A stretch of DNA of 28,131 nucleotides from a bacterium UBP8_UBA817 (GTDB lineage Bacteria; Margulisbacteria; Marinamargulisbacteria; UBA817): positions 1-28,131 of the forward strand of contig DBHX01000018.1 of assembly GCA_002296285.1 (NCBI GenBank), in the 5' to 3' direction. The notes below the pieces were generated by a model that was not told the origin of the DNA, made no database searches, and saw nothing but the letters and a program-made list of their open reading frames with translations. Each line of letters opens with the position of its first letter. Position 1 is the stretch's first letter. Below are positions 1-6,842 of this stretch, piece by piece. The position numbers and the translations under genes were made by a program.

Positions 1-78
1 GTGAAATTAAAAATAAATGTGGAGGATGAGAGTGTAAGCCATTTTAGCAAGGCGGCCGACTCCATTGACGAGCCATAA
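1..78 (+). CDS. 3' end of an upstream gene (partial, unknown)
   Basis: Frame 1 is open from the first base to a TAA at 76-78, giving 25 codons with a charged, protein-like composition (residues such as NVEDES and SKAADSIDEP). The other two plus frames close within 30 bases. It lies 95 bp upstream of the Imm11-like gene on the same strand, the position where a cognate toxin or partner gene would normally sit. No domain can be recognised in so short a fragment. A 25-codon open frame can occur by chance, so this is a weak call. Confidence 0.3.
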   Translation: MKLKINVEDESVSHFSKAADSIDEP

Positions 79-173
79 AAAGTCTTTTAATGTATGGAAG
101 ATTTCAATGATATAAAAGCATATGAAAGGGGGCGTTGACCCTCTTGGATGTAGTAAAAGAAAGTAGGGTAACA

Positions 174-935
174 ATGAGTGATAAAAGGGTGTATAAGTGG
201 GATGCATTTGGTGGAAGTGATGGATGGCCAGCAGGGGGGCCAGAAAATGGGGTGAATGTGGATGAGTCAATTTTCCTACGTGGAGTTCCATTGGATCAAG
301 CCATGGTGAGATGGAAAAAAAAATGTGGTGTTGAAGAACTATTAAATGGAACCCATGAAAGACAGGAACACGTTAAGCAGAAGCGCATTGATGAATTAAA
401 GCGAACCCTTGATTGGTATGAAAGACGATACCCCCTCCCATACATTAGTGATTTCGAGAAAGAGGAACTAGAAGAGATGGATACCATTGAATTAAGTTTC
501 CAAGTTCCATTCGGTAACCAGAGGGTTCTCAATGTGTTGGATGATGTATGCCCAAACGATTATGAAGCTTTCCCGATAGAGGTTCATACGAAAACAGGGG
601 TTATCACACAATTTTTTCTGATTAACGTATGCCACCGGATTCATGATGCATTGGACAAAGATGCGTGCATATACAAAAAGAGTACTACATTAAAAGAAGG
701 GGAAGAAAACTATATTGATCGATTTAAGCGGTTGGTTTTCAACAAGGGCTGTATGGGAACAACACATCTTGGACGGATGCATGAACATATGTTTAAAGTA
801 ATGGTCAGTGAAACCGTAGCAATGGCGTTTCAAACAGCCAATATTTATGGATACAACACCATGATTTTTGAAGATAGAGTCAATATGAGATATAGAAGCA
901 ACTATATGCCGGATGGGGTTACGCTAAAGATATAG
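174..935 (+). CDS. Imm11-like immunity protein (DUF1629-like)
   Basis: Predicted 253-aa soluble cytoplasmic protein with no signal peptide or membrane segment. The C-terminal half (about residues 115-236) fits the Imm11 pattern (PF07791): a short FPIEV strand, then FFLINV, a DALDKD-x-IY segment, and late in the domain HMFKVMVSETV followed by a helix and IYGYNTMIFED. Family members typically end with a similar FR-x-VSE-helix-G-x-x-F arrangement. Proteins of this family are thought to neutralise polymorphic toxins delivered between competing bacteria. The region around residues 55-100 is charged and helical. I chose the ATG at 174, preceded by AGGG 5 nt upstream; a TTG at 135 behind a GGGGG run would add 13 residues. 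No toxin gene is complete in the window, so the partner is unknown. The family call rests on pattern recall, not a search. Confidence 0.55.
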   Translation: MSDKRVYKWDAFGGSDGWPAGGPENGVNVDESIFLRGVPLDQAMVRWKKKCGVEELLNGTHERQEHVKQKRIDELKRTLDWYERRYPLPYISDFEKEELEEMDTIELSFQVPFGNQRVLNVLDDVCPNDYEAFPIEVHTKTGVITQFFLINVCHRIHDALDKDACIYKKSTTLKEGEENYIDRFKRLVFNKGCMGTTHLGRMHEHMFKVMVSETVAMAFQTANIYGYNTMIFEDRVNMRYRSNYMPDGVTLKI

Positions 936-941
936 TATGTT

Positions 942-1166
942 TTACGAATACAATGACACCCGTGCACAAGCTTTTATTTCCGTATCGGTACTGATTTCAA
1001 TGGACTTCGACAATGATTTTTTTGATTTATAGCGTGAAACACCAATTATAATAATGTGTAAAATAGATGCATATAAAAGACCCTCTATAATATTTTCTTC
1101 TAAATTTATCGGTTCATTTAATAGTTGTTCAAAACCGAGTGATAGCGGGAATATGTAGGGTGTACC
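942..1166 (-). pseudogene. possible gene remnant without a start codon
   Basis: The minus strand is open for 75 codons from just after a TAG (1169-1167) to a TAA at 944-942. It contains no ATG, GTG or TTG near its beginning. The translation looks protein-like, with segments FEQLLNEPINLEEN and EGLLYASILHIIIIGVSRYK and then a lysine/serine-rich end. Upstream of the TAG another minus frame is open with KDGKVKIKGSGAKM, so a frameshift in a former gene is possible. No family is recognised. It could equally be a chance open frame. Confidence 0.22.
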
Positions 1167-1285
1167 CTATTGACACTTCTTACACTCATTTTTGCACCAC
1201 TACCCTTGATCTTCACTTTGCCATCTTTAGACAATTTTTAGACAATATAAAACTATTGTATTTTAAGATAGGAGGACATTCATAA

Positions 1286-1477
1286 GTGCATCACACTAAA
1301 CAAAGACAAATTATTTAAAATCATATAAATAATCACGTACCCATTGTCCAAGTCTTAATTAGCACTGGGGCGAATGTTACGGCAGAGAATATAACTACAG
1401 CTAAATATTTTCGTCATTCAAAGATTGAACAAATTTTAATTCAGGCTAGGGAAAGTAAGAGAAAAAAAACTCACTGA
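1286..1477 (+). pseudogene. ankyrin-repeat protein remnant with in-frame stop
   Basis: The frame begins at a GTG (1286) behind a strong AGGAGG (1270-1275), reads 10 codons, hits TAA at 1316-1318, and continues in the same frame to TGA at 1475-1477. After the stop, the translation matches the ankyrin consensus: IVQVLISTGANVTAEN corresponds to the second helix plus the GA-x-V-x-A turn, followed by TTAKYFRHSKIEQILIQA as the start of the next unit and a basic tail. It is therefore the C-terminal end of an ankyrin-repeat gene, either truncated with a nonsense codon or fused to a foreign start region. A functional product seems unlikely unless the stop is read through. Confidence 0.6.
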
Positions 1478-1695
1478 CAAACAAAAGATCGGCTTATTGA
1501 TGCAACATTTTTCAGGTGGAAAGTATTCAGAAATGCCTGCTTGGTTGACATCATCTACCGTATGACCCGGTCGAATTAAACGTTCTGATCCTACTTTAGA
1601 CAGAGCATGGTTTTCCGACATGCTTTTAAAATCTGAACCAATTAAATTGCGTTCGTTTGCATTGCTTGCCTCATGATTATCCACCAAATACCCAA

Positions 1696-1725
1696 TTGAA
1701 CTCTATCTGCCATTTCAGATAAAAT
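1696..1725 (+). promoter_or_regulatory. sigma70-type promoter of osmC
   Basis: TTGAAC (1696-1701), an 18-bp spacer and TAAAAT (1720-1725) lie just upstream of osmC. The start codon at 1753 has its own Shine-Dalgarno AGGAGG at 1742-1747, so this gene has a normal leader. Confidence 0.6.
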
Positions 1726-1752
1726 AAAACCATCACACTTTAGGAGGAAGAC

Positions 1753-2184
1753 ATGTCAAATCAAGCCACCGCTATCTGGAACGGCACATTAAAAGAAGGG
1801 GCGGGTGAGCTAACATTACCCAAAGCAAATGTTCAAACCGCGTATGATTTTCAATCACGTTTTGAAACAGGCAACACCACCAACCCCGAAGAATTACTCG
1901 CAGGCGCTATTTCTAGCTGCTTTTCAATGTATTTAAGTGCCCTATTTACCAACGAAGGCCTTGAAAACACGCAAGTAAAAACCGTGGCTAAGGTCACCTT
2001 GGATGCGGGTCAAAAACCACCTAAAATTACCCATATTGATTTAACCGTTGAGGCACAAGCCCCATCATTATCAACCGATCGCTTTAACGAACTGGTTCAA
2101 CAAACCGAAGCCGAATGCCCCGTTGCCAATTTATTTACGGGTGCAACCGTTACCACCTCATCCGCCATATTAGCCACCAATTAA
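1753..2184 (+). CDS. osmC: OsmC-type peroxiredoxin
   Basis: A 143-aa cytoplasmic thiol peroxidase of the OsmC/Ohr family, which reduces organic hydroperoxides and peroxides. Key features are seen directly: the NPEELLAGA motif at residues 44-52, the peroxidatic cysteine C56 in ISSCFSM and the resolving cysteine C122 in AECPVAN. Arg36 in SRFETG occupies the position of the conserved arginine. Length and cysteine spacing (66 residues) match OsmC. The start is secured by AGGAGG 5 nt upstream. It is a single-gene unit with its own promoter and a hairpin after the stop, facing the convergent moeZ gene. OsmC rather than Ohr is favoured by the NPEELL-A-A-CFSM context; the exact substrate is not visible from sequence. 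Confidence 0.9.
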   Translation: MSNQATAIWNGTLKEGAGELTLPKANVQTAYDFQSRFETGNTTNPEELLAGAISSCFSMYLSALFTNEGLENTQVKTVAKVTLDAGQKPPKITHIDLTVEAQAPSLSTDRFNELVQQTEAECPVANLFTGATVTTSSAILATN

Positions 2185-2190
2185 ACTTTC

Positions 2191-2213
2191 GGGGCGATGC
2201 ACAACATCGCCCC
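2191..2213. terminator. hairpin between convergent osmC and moeZ
   Basis: A perfect 9-bp GC-rich stem, GGGGCGATG (2191-2199) pairing with CATCGCCCC (2205-2213), with a 5-nt loop. It occupies the 52-bp gap between the osmC and moeZ stops and could serve both strands. There is no strong T-tract on the plus side; on the minus side GAAAGTTTAATT follows, so termination there may be partly U-assisted. Confidence 0.6.
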
Positions 2214-2236
2214 ATCATTCCCCCTCAAAAAAATAA

Positions 2237-3352
2237 TTAATAACGATCCAGCGATGCATCGATCTTGTCGATCCATGCCAAAATACCGCCAGCCAAATTG
2301 CTGACGTTGGTAAACCCTGCGTCTTGCATTTCTGCAACCGCCCTTGCTGAGCGCCCGCCCATCTTGCAATGCACCACATACTCTTTTGATTTATCTAAAT
2401 CCCCCAAGAATGCGTCCAATTGATTGAGTGGCATCAATTGACCATTAATATTGCAAATATCAAATTCTGTTTCTTCACGCACATCGATCAAGGTAAAATC
2501 TTCGTTGGCGTCTAACTTTTCTTTTAATCGCTCGACTGAAATTTCTGGGATCACTTTTTCCTCCTGTTGTTGTGGAATGCCACAAAACTGATCATAATCA
2601 ATCAGCTCGTTAATTTCGTAATCATCTTTTTTGGTAATCTTTAGTTCTTTAAATGACATTTTCAAGGCGTTATAGACCAATAATTTGCCACTGGACACAT
2701 TGCCCAACCCCAATAACACTTTAATGACTTCGGTGGCCTGCAAGGTGGCCACCACGCCAGGCAATACGCCCAATACCCCACCCTCGGCACATGATGGCAC
2801 CAACCCGGGAGGTGGTGGCTCGCTATACAAACAACGGTAATTTGGGCCGCCCTCATAATTAAATACCGATACCATGCCTTCAAAACGAAAAATGGACCCA
2901 TACACATTGGGCTTACCCGCCAATACGCAGGCATCGTTGACCAAATAACGAGTGGCAAAGTTATCCGTGCCATCCGCCACAACATCATACTGTTTAAAAA
3001 GCTCAAGGGCATTATCGGATGTTAACCGAGTTTCGTGAACCTCAACCGTAATATGGGGATTTAAATCCAATAAACGCTCTTTGGCCACTTGTGCTTTTGA
3101 TTTACCGACACTGGACACGCCATACAATACCTGACGCTGCAAGTTGGATTCATCCACCACATCAAAATCAACAATGCCAATGCGACCCACACCGGCGGCA
3201 GCCAAATACAACAACAGTGGGCAACCCAATCCCCCAGCACCAATGCAAAGCACGGAACTGGCTTTTAATTGCTCCTGCCCTTTGGGGCCGACCTCGGACA
3301 AAATTAAATGCCGGGAGTAGCGGTTAATTTCATCTTGGTTTAAAGTGGTCAT
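2237..3352 (-). CDS. moeZ: MoeZ/MoeB-like adenylyltransferase with C-terminal rhodanese domain
   Basis: A 371-aa E1-like enzyme that adenylates the C-terminal glycine of a ubiquitin-fold sulfur carrier and transfers sulfur to form a thiocarboxylate. Residues 1-250 are the ThiF/MoeB domain: nucleotide motif GAGGLG (38-43), D62-x-D64 with the NLQRQ segment, catalytic D130 in DGTDNF, and C188 in SCAEGGVLG. Residues 270-371 form a rhodanese domain with the active loop CKMGGRS (C329). Both zinc-binding CxxC pairs of classical MoeB are lost (only C174 remains in NYRC), as in MoeZ-type proteins. The ATG overlaps the cysO stop as ATGA, so the pair is translationally coupled. The natural partner is CysO; service to other sulfur carriers is possible. 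Confidence 0.88.
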   Translation of the reverse strand: MTTLNQDEINRYSRHLILSEVGPKGQEQLKASSVLCIGAGGLGCPLLLYLAAAGVGRIGIVDFDVVDESNLQRQVLYGVSSVGKSKAQVAKERLLDLNPHITVEVHETRLTSDNALELFKQYDVVADGTDNFATRYLVNDACVLAGKPNVYGSIFRFEGMVSVFNYEGGPNYRCLYSEPPPPGLVPSCAEGGVLGVLPGVVATLQATEVIKVLLGLGNVSSGKLLVYNALKMSFKELKITKKDDYEINELIDYDQFCGIPQQQEEKVIPEISVERLKEKLDANEDFTLIDVREETEFDICNINGQLMPLNQLDAFLGDLDKSKEYVVHCKMGGRSARAVAEMQDAGFTNVSNLAGGILAWIDKIDASLDRY

Positions 3353-3630
3353 GCCATCCCCCCAGCAATAGCCGGGACCAAGGAGACCTCATCACTGTCA
3401 GATAAATTGGTGTTCACACCATCTTGATCACGAATGTCGGAATCATTCACGTAAATATTAATAAACTTTCTCAAATTTCCATTGCCATCATATAAGTGCT
3501 GCTCTAATTTTGGGAAATTTAGCACCAAGTCCTTAAGCGCGTCATTGACATTACTGGCCTGGGTTTCCACCACTTCTTGCTGATTAACAAATGGGCGAAG
3601 TGGGGTTGGAATAAGAATTTTTTTTGACAT
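3349..3630 (-). CDS. cysO: CysO/MoaD-like sulfur-carrier protein with C-terminal Met-Ala after Gly-Gly
   Basis: A 93-aa ubiquitin-fold sulfur carrier of the ThiS/MoaD/CysO group. The N-terminal strand (KILIPTPLRPF), the NVNDALKDL helix, the YVND strand and the SDSDEVSLVPAIAGG end are typical. CysO-type carriers become thiocarboxylated on the last glycine and donate sulfur to O-phosphoserine or O-acetylserine on CysM. Here the diglycine (G90-G91) is followed by Met92-Ala93, so the carrier is capped. The adjacent JAMM peptidase is the likely trimming enzyme, by analogy with Pseudomonas QbsE/QbsD. The start at 3630 is chosen because GAGG lies 8 nt upstream; an in-frame extension of 20 residues would overlap the promoter. 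The final codons also carry the initiation region of moeZ. Confidence 0.85.
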   Translation of the reverse strand: MSKKILIPTPLRPFVNQQEVVETQASNVNDALKDLVLNFPKLEQHLYDGNGNLRKFINIYVNDSDIRDQDGVNTNLSDSDEVSLVPAIAGGMA

Positions 3631-3661
3631 ATTGGTTACCTCAGATTTTAGAATAATTTTT

Positions 3662-3690
3662 ATTATAACGTTGATGCTTATCATCTTCAA
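3662..3690 (-). promoter_or_regulatory. promoter of the cysO-moeZ unit
   Basis: On the minus strand TTGAAG (3690-3685), a 17-bp spacer and a perfect TATAAT (3667-3662) precede cysO by about 32 bp. This shows that cysO-moeZ is transcribed separately from the cysM-mec unit. Confidence 0.7.
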
Positions 3691-3857
3691 ACCAACACCG
3701 ATTCTGGCTACCTAAGAAAATGGATGAAATTTACGCATTGATTCAAACGATAATTATTAGATGATGGTGCATGATGGGAACTTAAATAAGAATAATATCC
3801 GCGAGATGTGGTACGCATCCTCATTCTTGTACAAAATCAAATAACGGCCATAACCAA

Positions 3858-4328
3858 TTGGCTCAAGAAAGCATATCCCCAAGCTTGGTTATTGATATAG
3901 ATCCATTCTCTACCACTAGCTCCGTCACTAAACCAATCCCAATCCCAGAAAAATTCACCGAAAAAATAAATGCACCAATTCCACGGGAAAAAATGGCGTT
4001 CTTTTTCGACCTTGCACACGATAAGATTTTTAATGACCGAACAATACCGAATGGTCAAAAAATTCAATTCGCCAGTCTGTTTCGACCTGCTTGGCATGCC
4101 TACACGGAGGAAATGATTGACGGTTTTATCGAAGGACGAATCAGCGTCAAGGCGTTCATTGCCATGTTACCCCCATTAAAACCTTGTTTCTTTGATGTTC
4201 ACGCCCCCCCAAGGAATGTTCAATTCATTAATGAATTACCTGAACTTGAAAATAATAAATGCAATGGGAATGACGGTATTCATAAATCAGAAAATTCAAC
4301 GTTGGGGACCTGTGGAGTACAAAAGTGA
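3858..4328 (+). CDS. hypothetical protein, first gene of an unknown pair
   Basis: A 156-aa frame with no recognised domain. The N-terminal 40 residues are rich in Pro, Ser and Thr (for example KPIPIPEKF). A central part around residues 47-108 looks folded (FFFDLAHDKIF, FRPAWHAYTEEMIDGF). The last 30 residues are polar and Asn-rich. There is no signal peptide or membrane segment. The only early start is TTG at 3858 without a visible Shine-Dalgarno; the first in-frame ATG corresponds to residue 46, so the start is uncertain and the gene might be 5'-truncated. The next gene overlaps by GTGA at 4325-4328, pointing to coupled translation. It sits on the opposite strand to the flanking sulfur genes and looks inserted between them. 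Confidence 0.5.
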   Translation: MAQESISPSLVIDIDPFSTTSSVTKPIPIPEKFTEKINAPIPREKMAFFFDLAHDKIFNDRTIPNGQKIQFASLFRPAWHAYTEEMIDGFIEGRISVKAFIAMLPPLKPCFFDVHAPPRNVQFINELPELENNKCNGNDGIHKSENSTLGTCGVQK

Positions 4329-5242
4329 ATAAACTTCAATTAACTGAATATTACAGATATAAAATTGGTCGCTCTTCTTTCCCTCCTGGAGCATCCCATA
4401 CGAAGAGGCCGCGTCCAAATGCTTCAAAGAAACCATCATTAAAATGGAGGGATAGATTTGTTAAGCTTTTCGCATTGCTAGATGGCCGACTTTATACCAG
4501 GCAAACTTTGCTCCAAGAAACAAAGGCTCCAACTCAAAACAACCATCGTTCGCACTCACCATCAAATGTCATGGCGCCCCTGCCCTTCTTCCTAAGAGAC
4601 CTTTCACAAAAATGCATCCACCCCGTGGGAATTCCTTTGCCCATTGAACTAGACCAGGCGCTCACCAGTCTTAGTGTGAACGACTTACTAAATGGGCCTC
4701 GTTCAGTATCGATTCGAGGTAATAAGATAAGCGAGGCCAATCTCTCAGAGAAATTAAAACACGTTCTGGTCCATTTACTAACCATCGGGGCACAACAGCT
4801 TCAGTTGACACCGAAAGACTTCAATATAAATATCGCCATTGATGACCACGGCACTGGCAATTCAATATCTCAAGCGCGATATGATGTTCATTGGGATTTT
4901 TTTAAGGATGTATTTGAAATGCATCACCGTGGAGAACCTGTCCCTGATTTTAAACGATTCTTTGATTACTCGGGGCAACCATTTAAACCCACTGAATATT
5001 TAGGCCTCACATTGAATGATTTGGCAGCGATAGGTTTGCATCCGAAACATTTCAACACATTTTCTGAATTTAAATCGGCAGTCAATAATATTCCCGACAC
5101 TAAATTTAAGTCCTGCCCACACGGGTTCCAATGCCTATCCAGCCTTAATCTTCATAGAGCCCCTCAAAGAAACCCTGATCAGCTGTTTATTGGAATTCAA
5201 CAAATTGCCGAAAAGAATTTCTATACCAACCGTGACGGATGA
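4325..5242 (+). CDS. hypothetical protein, second gene of an unknown pair
   Basis: A 305-aa protein with no recognised family. The first 90 residues are strongly basic and proline-rich (RPRPNASKKPSLKWRDRF), suggesting a disordered or nucleic-acid/membrane-contacting tail. Residues about 95-300 look globular and helical (LSEKLKHVLVHLLTIGAQQL, WDFFKDVFEMHHRG, LGLTLNDLAAIGL), ending in a segment with two cysteines (CPHGFQC). There is no signal peptide or membrane helix. The GTG start overlaps the preceding stop, with GGAG 9 nt upstream. It is convergent with mec and separated from it by 26 bp. Its placement inside the sulfur locus does not prove a role there; a mobile or accessory cassette is equally possible. 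Confidence 0.6.
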   Translation: MNKLQLTEYYRYKIGRSSFPPGASHTKRPRPNASKKPSLKWRDRFVKLFALLDGRLYTRQTLLQETKAPTQNNHRSHSPSNVMAPLPFFLRDLSQKCIHPVGIPLPIELDQALTSLSVNDLLNGPRSVSIRGNKISEANLSEKLKHVLVHLLTIGAQQLQLTPKDFNINIAIDDHGTGNSISQARYDVHWDFFKDVFEMHHRGEPVPDFKRFFDYSGQPFKPTEYLGLTLNDLAAIGLHPKHFNTFSEFKSAVNNIPDTKFKSCPHGFQCLSSLNLHRAPQRNPDQLFIGIQQIAEKNFYTNRDG

Positions 5243-5268
5243 TCCTATCCATATAGACCCCATTCACG

Positions 5269-5691
5269 TTAATGATGCAACGCTTCTTCAATCAATTTAG
5301 CCCCGATCAATTCATAGGAGCGAATGTTATCAAAAACGCCCTTCTTAATGCTTAGAATGGGATATGAAAAAAATGGCCATGCAAATGTTACATCCGTCTC
5401 ACTAGGAATGGGGGGATGATCAGGATGAGAATGATAAAATCCCAGTAACATGAGGCCATCATTTTTTGCCTTATCCTCCAACATCTTATAATCTTCGGAC
5501 GTGACCCTGAACCGACGGGTTTTATCTTCCCCAGGAATGTCCTCCCAGTGGTTCTGCAAGGGGACTGTTTTGGTCACCACTTTATTTTCCCCGTCAAATG
5601 TACCCAATAGCCCACCACAACATTCGTGTGGGTAATCCGCCTCCGCATGGGCACGCATGTTAGCCAAATGGGTTGTCGATATTGAAATCAT
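5269..5691 (-). CDS. mec: JAMM/MPN+ metallopeptidase of the CysO system (Mec type)
   Basis: A 140-aa zinc isopeptidase of the bacterial JAMM family. The full signature is visible: E23 in PHECCGG, then HSHP at residues 87-90 and S97-E-T-D100, i.e. HxHPx6SxxD with all metal ligands intact. In Mycobacterium the homologue Mec cleaves the CysO-cysteine adduct to release cysteine. Here it may also remove the Met-Ala cap from CysO. The ATG at 5691 is favoured because GGAG (5700-5697) lies 5 nt upstream; a GTG at 5697 would overlap that site. It overlaps the 3' end of cysM by 32 bp, so the two are coupled. It lacks a signal peptide and acts in the cytoplasm. Confidence 0.88.
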   Translation of the reverse strand: MISISTTHLANMRAHAEADYPHECCGGLLGTFDGENKVVTKTVPLQNHWEDIPGEDKTRRFRVTSEDYKMLEDKAKNDGLMLLGFYHSHPDHPPIPSETDVTFAWPFFSYPILSIKKGVFDNIRSYELIGAKLIEEALHH

Positions 5692-6571
5692 CGTCACTCC
5701 AAAATGATTCTTTTAAATACTTCATGGCATTGTCCGGAAATACCGTTACAATCACCCCGTGAGTTAATTCGTCGGCCAATCGCAAGGCAGCATCCAGGTT
5801 AGCTGCGGCACTTGGACTTAAAAATAATCCCAAGTACTTGGTGGCCGCTTTGGCCATTTCATAACTGCGAATGGTATCCGCGGCCATGGTGTCATTGGCC
5901 ACCGTGTCATCATAAATTTTGGGAACAATGGCGGTATCCATATGCTTCCACCCTTCCAAGCCATGCATGGGATTATTGGGCTCAACTGAAACACAATGAA
6001 CTCCCTTGGTTTGTAAAAATCGGCTCGTACCAATAAAGGTTCCAGTGGTGCCCAAGCCGGCCACAAAATGAGTGATCATTTCATTGGTTTGAGACCAAAT
6101 TTCTGGACCGGTGCTCTTTACATGCGCCTGCCAATTGGCATCATTGGCATATTGGTTGGGATAAAAGTAACGATCCGCATGGTCATTAACATATGATTCG
6201 ACAAAACGTTGTGCCCCATCCGTTCCCTCCATGGCACTGGTCAAATGCAATGTTACACCATAATTTTTTAAAATTAACTGCCGTTCTTCGGATGCATTTT
6301 CAGGCAATGCCAATTCGACGGGCACCCCCAAACTGGCGCCATACAAGGCATAGGCAATGCCCGTATTGCCACTGGTGGCATCAATCAATGTTTTCCCCAT
6401 GGCCAGACCCGATTCCAATCCGGTCGTAATCATATTGGCGGCGGCGCGATCCTTTACAGACCCTGAAGGATTGAACCATTCACATTTCGCATAAATATGA
6501 ACATTTTTATTTTTTTCGTATGGAATCTGTATGAGCGGTGTATTACCAACAGAATCAATGATATGAGACAT
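5660..6571 (-). CDS. cysM: CysM-type cysteine synthase using protein-bound sulfide
   Basis: A 303-aa PLP enzyme of the cysteine synthase/beta-family. The PLP lysine is K40 in PSGSVKDRAA, the substrate loop is TSGNTG (67-72), and the phosphate-binding glycine loop is GLGTTGT (172-178). The segment MHGLEGWKHMDTAIVPKIYD resembles CysM enzymes that are clustered with mec and cysO and accept CysO-thiocarboxylate. Product release would then require Mec. The start at 6571 is chosen by family alignment (MSHIIDSVGNTPLI); a GTG at 6622 would add 17 atypical residues and lie 9 nt after the upstream small gene. Whether the acceptor is O-phosphoserine or O-acetylserine cannot be decided by eye. Second gene of the unit 57-aa protein, cysM, mec. 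Confidence 0.88.
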   Translation of the reverse strand: MSHIIDSVGNTPLIQIPYEKNKNVHIYAKCEWFNPSGSVKDRAAANMITTGLESGLAMGKTLIDATSGNTGIAYALYGASLGVPVELALPENASEERQLILKNYGVTLHLTSAMEGTDGAQRFVESYVNDHADRYFYPNQYANDANWQAHVKSTGPEIWSQTNEMITHFVAGLGTTGTFIGTSRFLQTKGVHCVSVEPNNPMHGLEGWKHMDTAIVPKIYDDTVANDTMAADTIRSYEMAKAATKYLGLFLSPSAAANLDAALRLADELTHGVIVTVFPDNAMKYLKESFWSDDDFNIDNPFG

Positions 6572-6631
6572 ACCGATAGTATACGCCCTGATCCAACAAT
6601 TTCCAACATGAACGTTAACCACCTCTTTTAT

Positions 6632-6805
6632 TTAAGGATTCTGGTTATTTTGAGCTTCTGTAACGGTTTGTATATCTCCATCATCGTCAATGTGAAAACC
6701 TTTGGGTGTTGCATTATTACGCACACAACGTTTCCAAATAATCGTATTTTTAATTTCTGAGTTTTGAATCCCCAAAGGGTAGCGCCCAGAATTTTCAATT
6801 TTCAT
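6632..6805 (-). CDS. 57-aa conserved-looking small protein at head of cysM-mec unit
   Basis: A short gene of 57 residues starting at ATG 6805-6803 and ending at TAA 6634-6632. It has a good Shine-Dalgarno (GGAG, 7 nt before the ATG) and a near-consensus promoter 38 bp upstream, so it is very probably translated. The protein is soluble, with a basic middle (IIWKRCVRNN) containing a single cysteine, an acidic stretch (HIDDDGDIQT) and an Asn/Gln-rich end. No family is recognised. It is 60 bp upstream of the chosen cysM start and co-oriented with cysM and mec, so a role as regulator, chaperone or adaptor of the CysO pathway is possible but untested. Confidence 0.7.
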   Translation of the reverse strand: MKIENSGRYPLGIQNSEIKNTIIWKRCVRNNATPKGFHIDDDGDIQTVTEAQNNQNP

Positions 6806-6842
6806 TTGACATCTCCATTCTAAGTAGAAGTTAATTAATTCT

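Larger units (their letters stand above)
936..1695. other. gene-poor decayed region
   Basis: About 760 bp without an intact gene. It holds a 31-codon ORF (937-1032) directly after the Imm11-like stop and a minus-strand frame open from 1166 to 942 (75 codons, protein-like, no start codon). Next come a direct repeat of TTAGACAAT around 1228-1246 and the ankyrin-repeat remnant at 1286-1477. The last part, 1478-1690, has an 83-aa minus-strand ORF and, on the plus strand, protein-like frames broken by TGA codons. The pattern suggests several overlapping gene remnants, as expected beside toxin-immunity loci. Confidence 0.45.

Noticed and set aside
937..1032. 31-codon ORF directly after the Imm11-like gene
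   Set aside because: Too short, no convincing ribosome site of its own, and no recognisable sequence.
1436..1687. 83-aa minus-strand ORF beginning at 1687
   Set aside because: Its end runs antisense through the ankyrin remnant, no Shine-Dalgarno or promoter is visible, and the plus strand in the same place also gives protein-like, interrupted frames. It may be part of a remnant but is not supported as a gene.
6497..6760. 87-aa plus-strand ORF
   Set aside because: Antisense to cysM and the 57-aa gene, both of which have better coding and initiation evidence.
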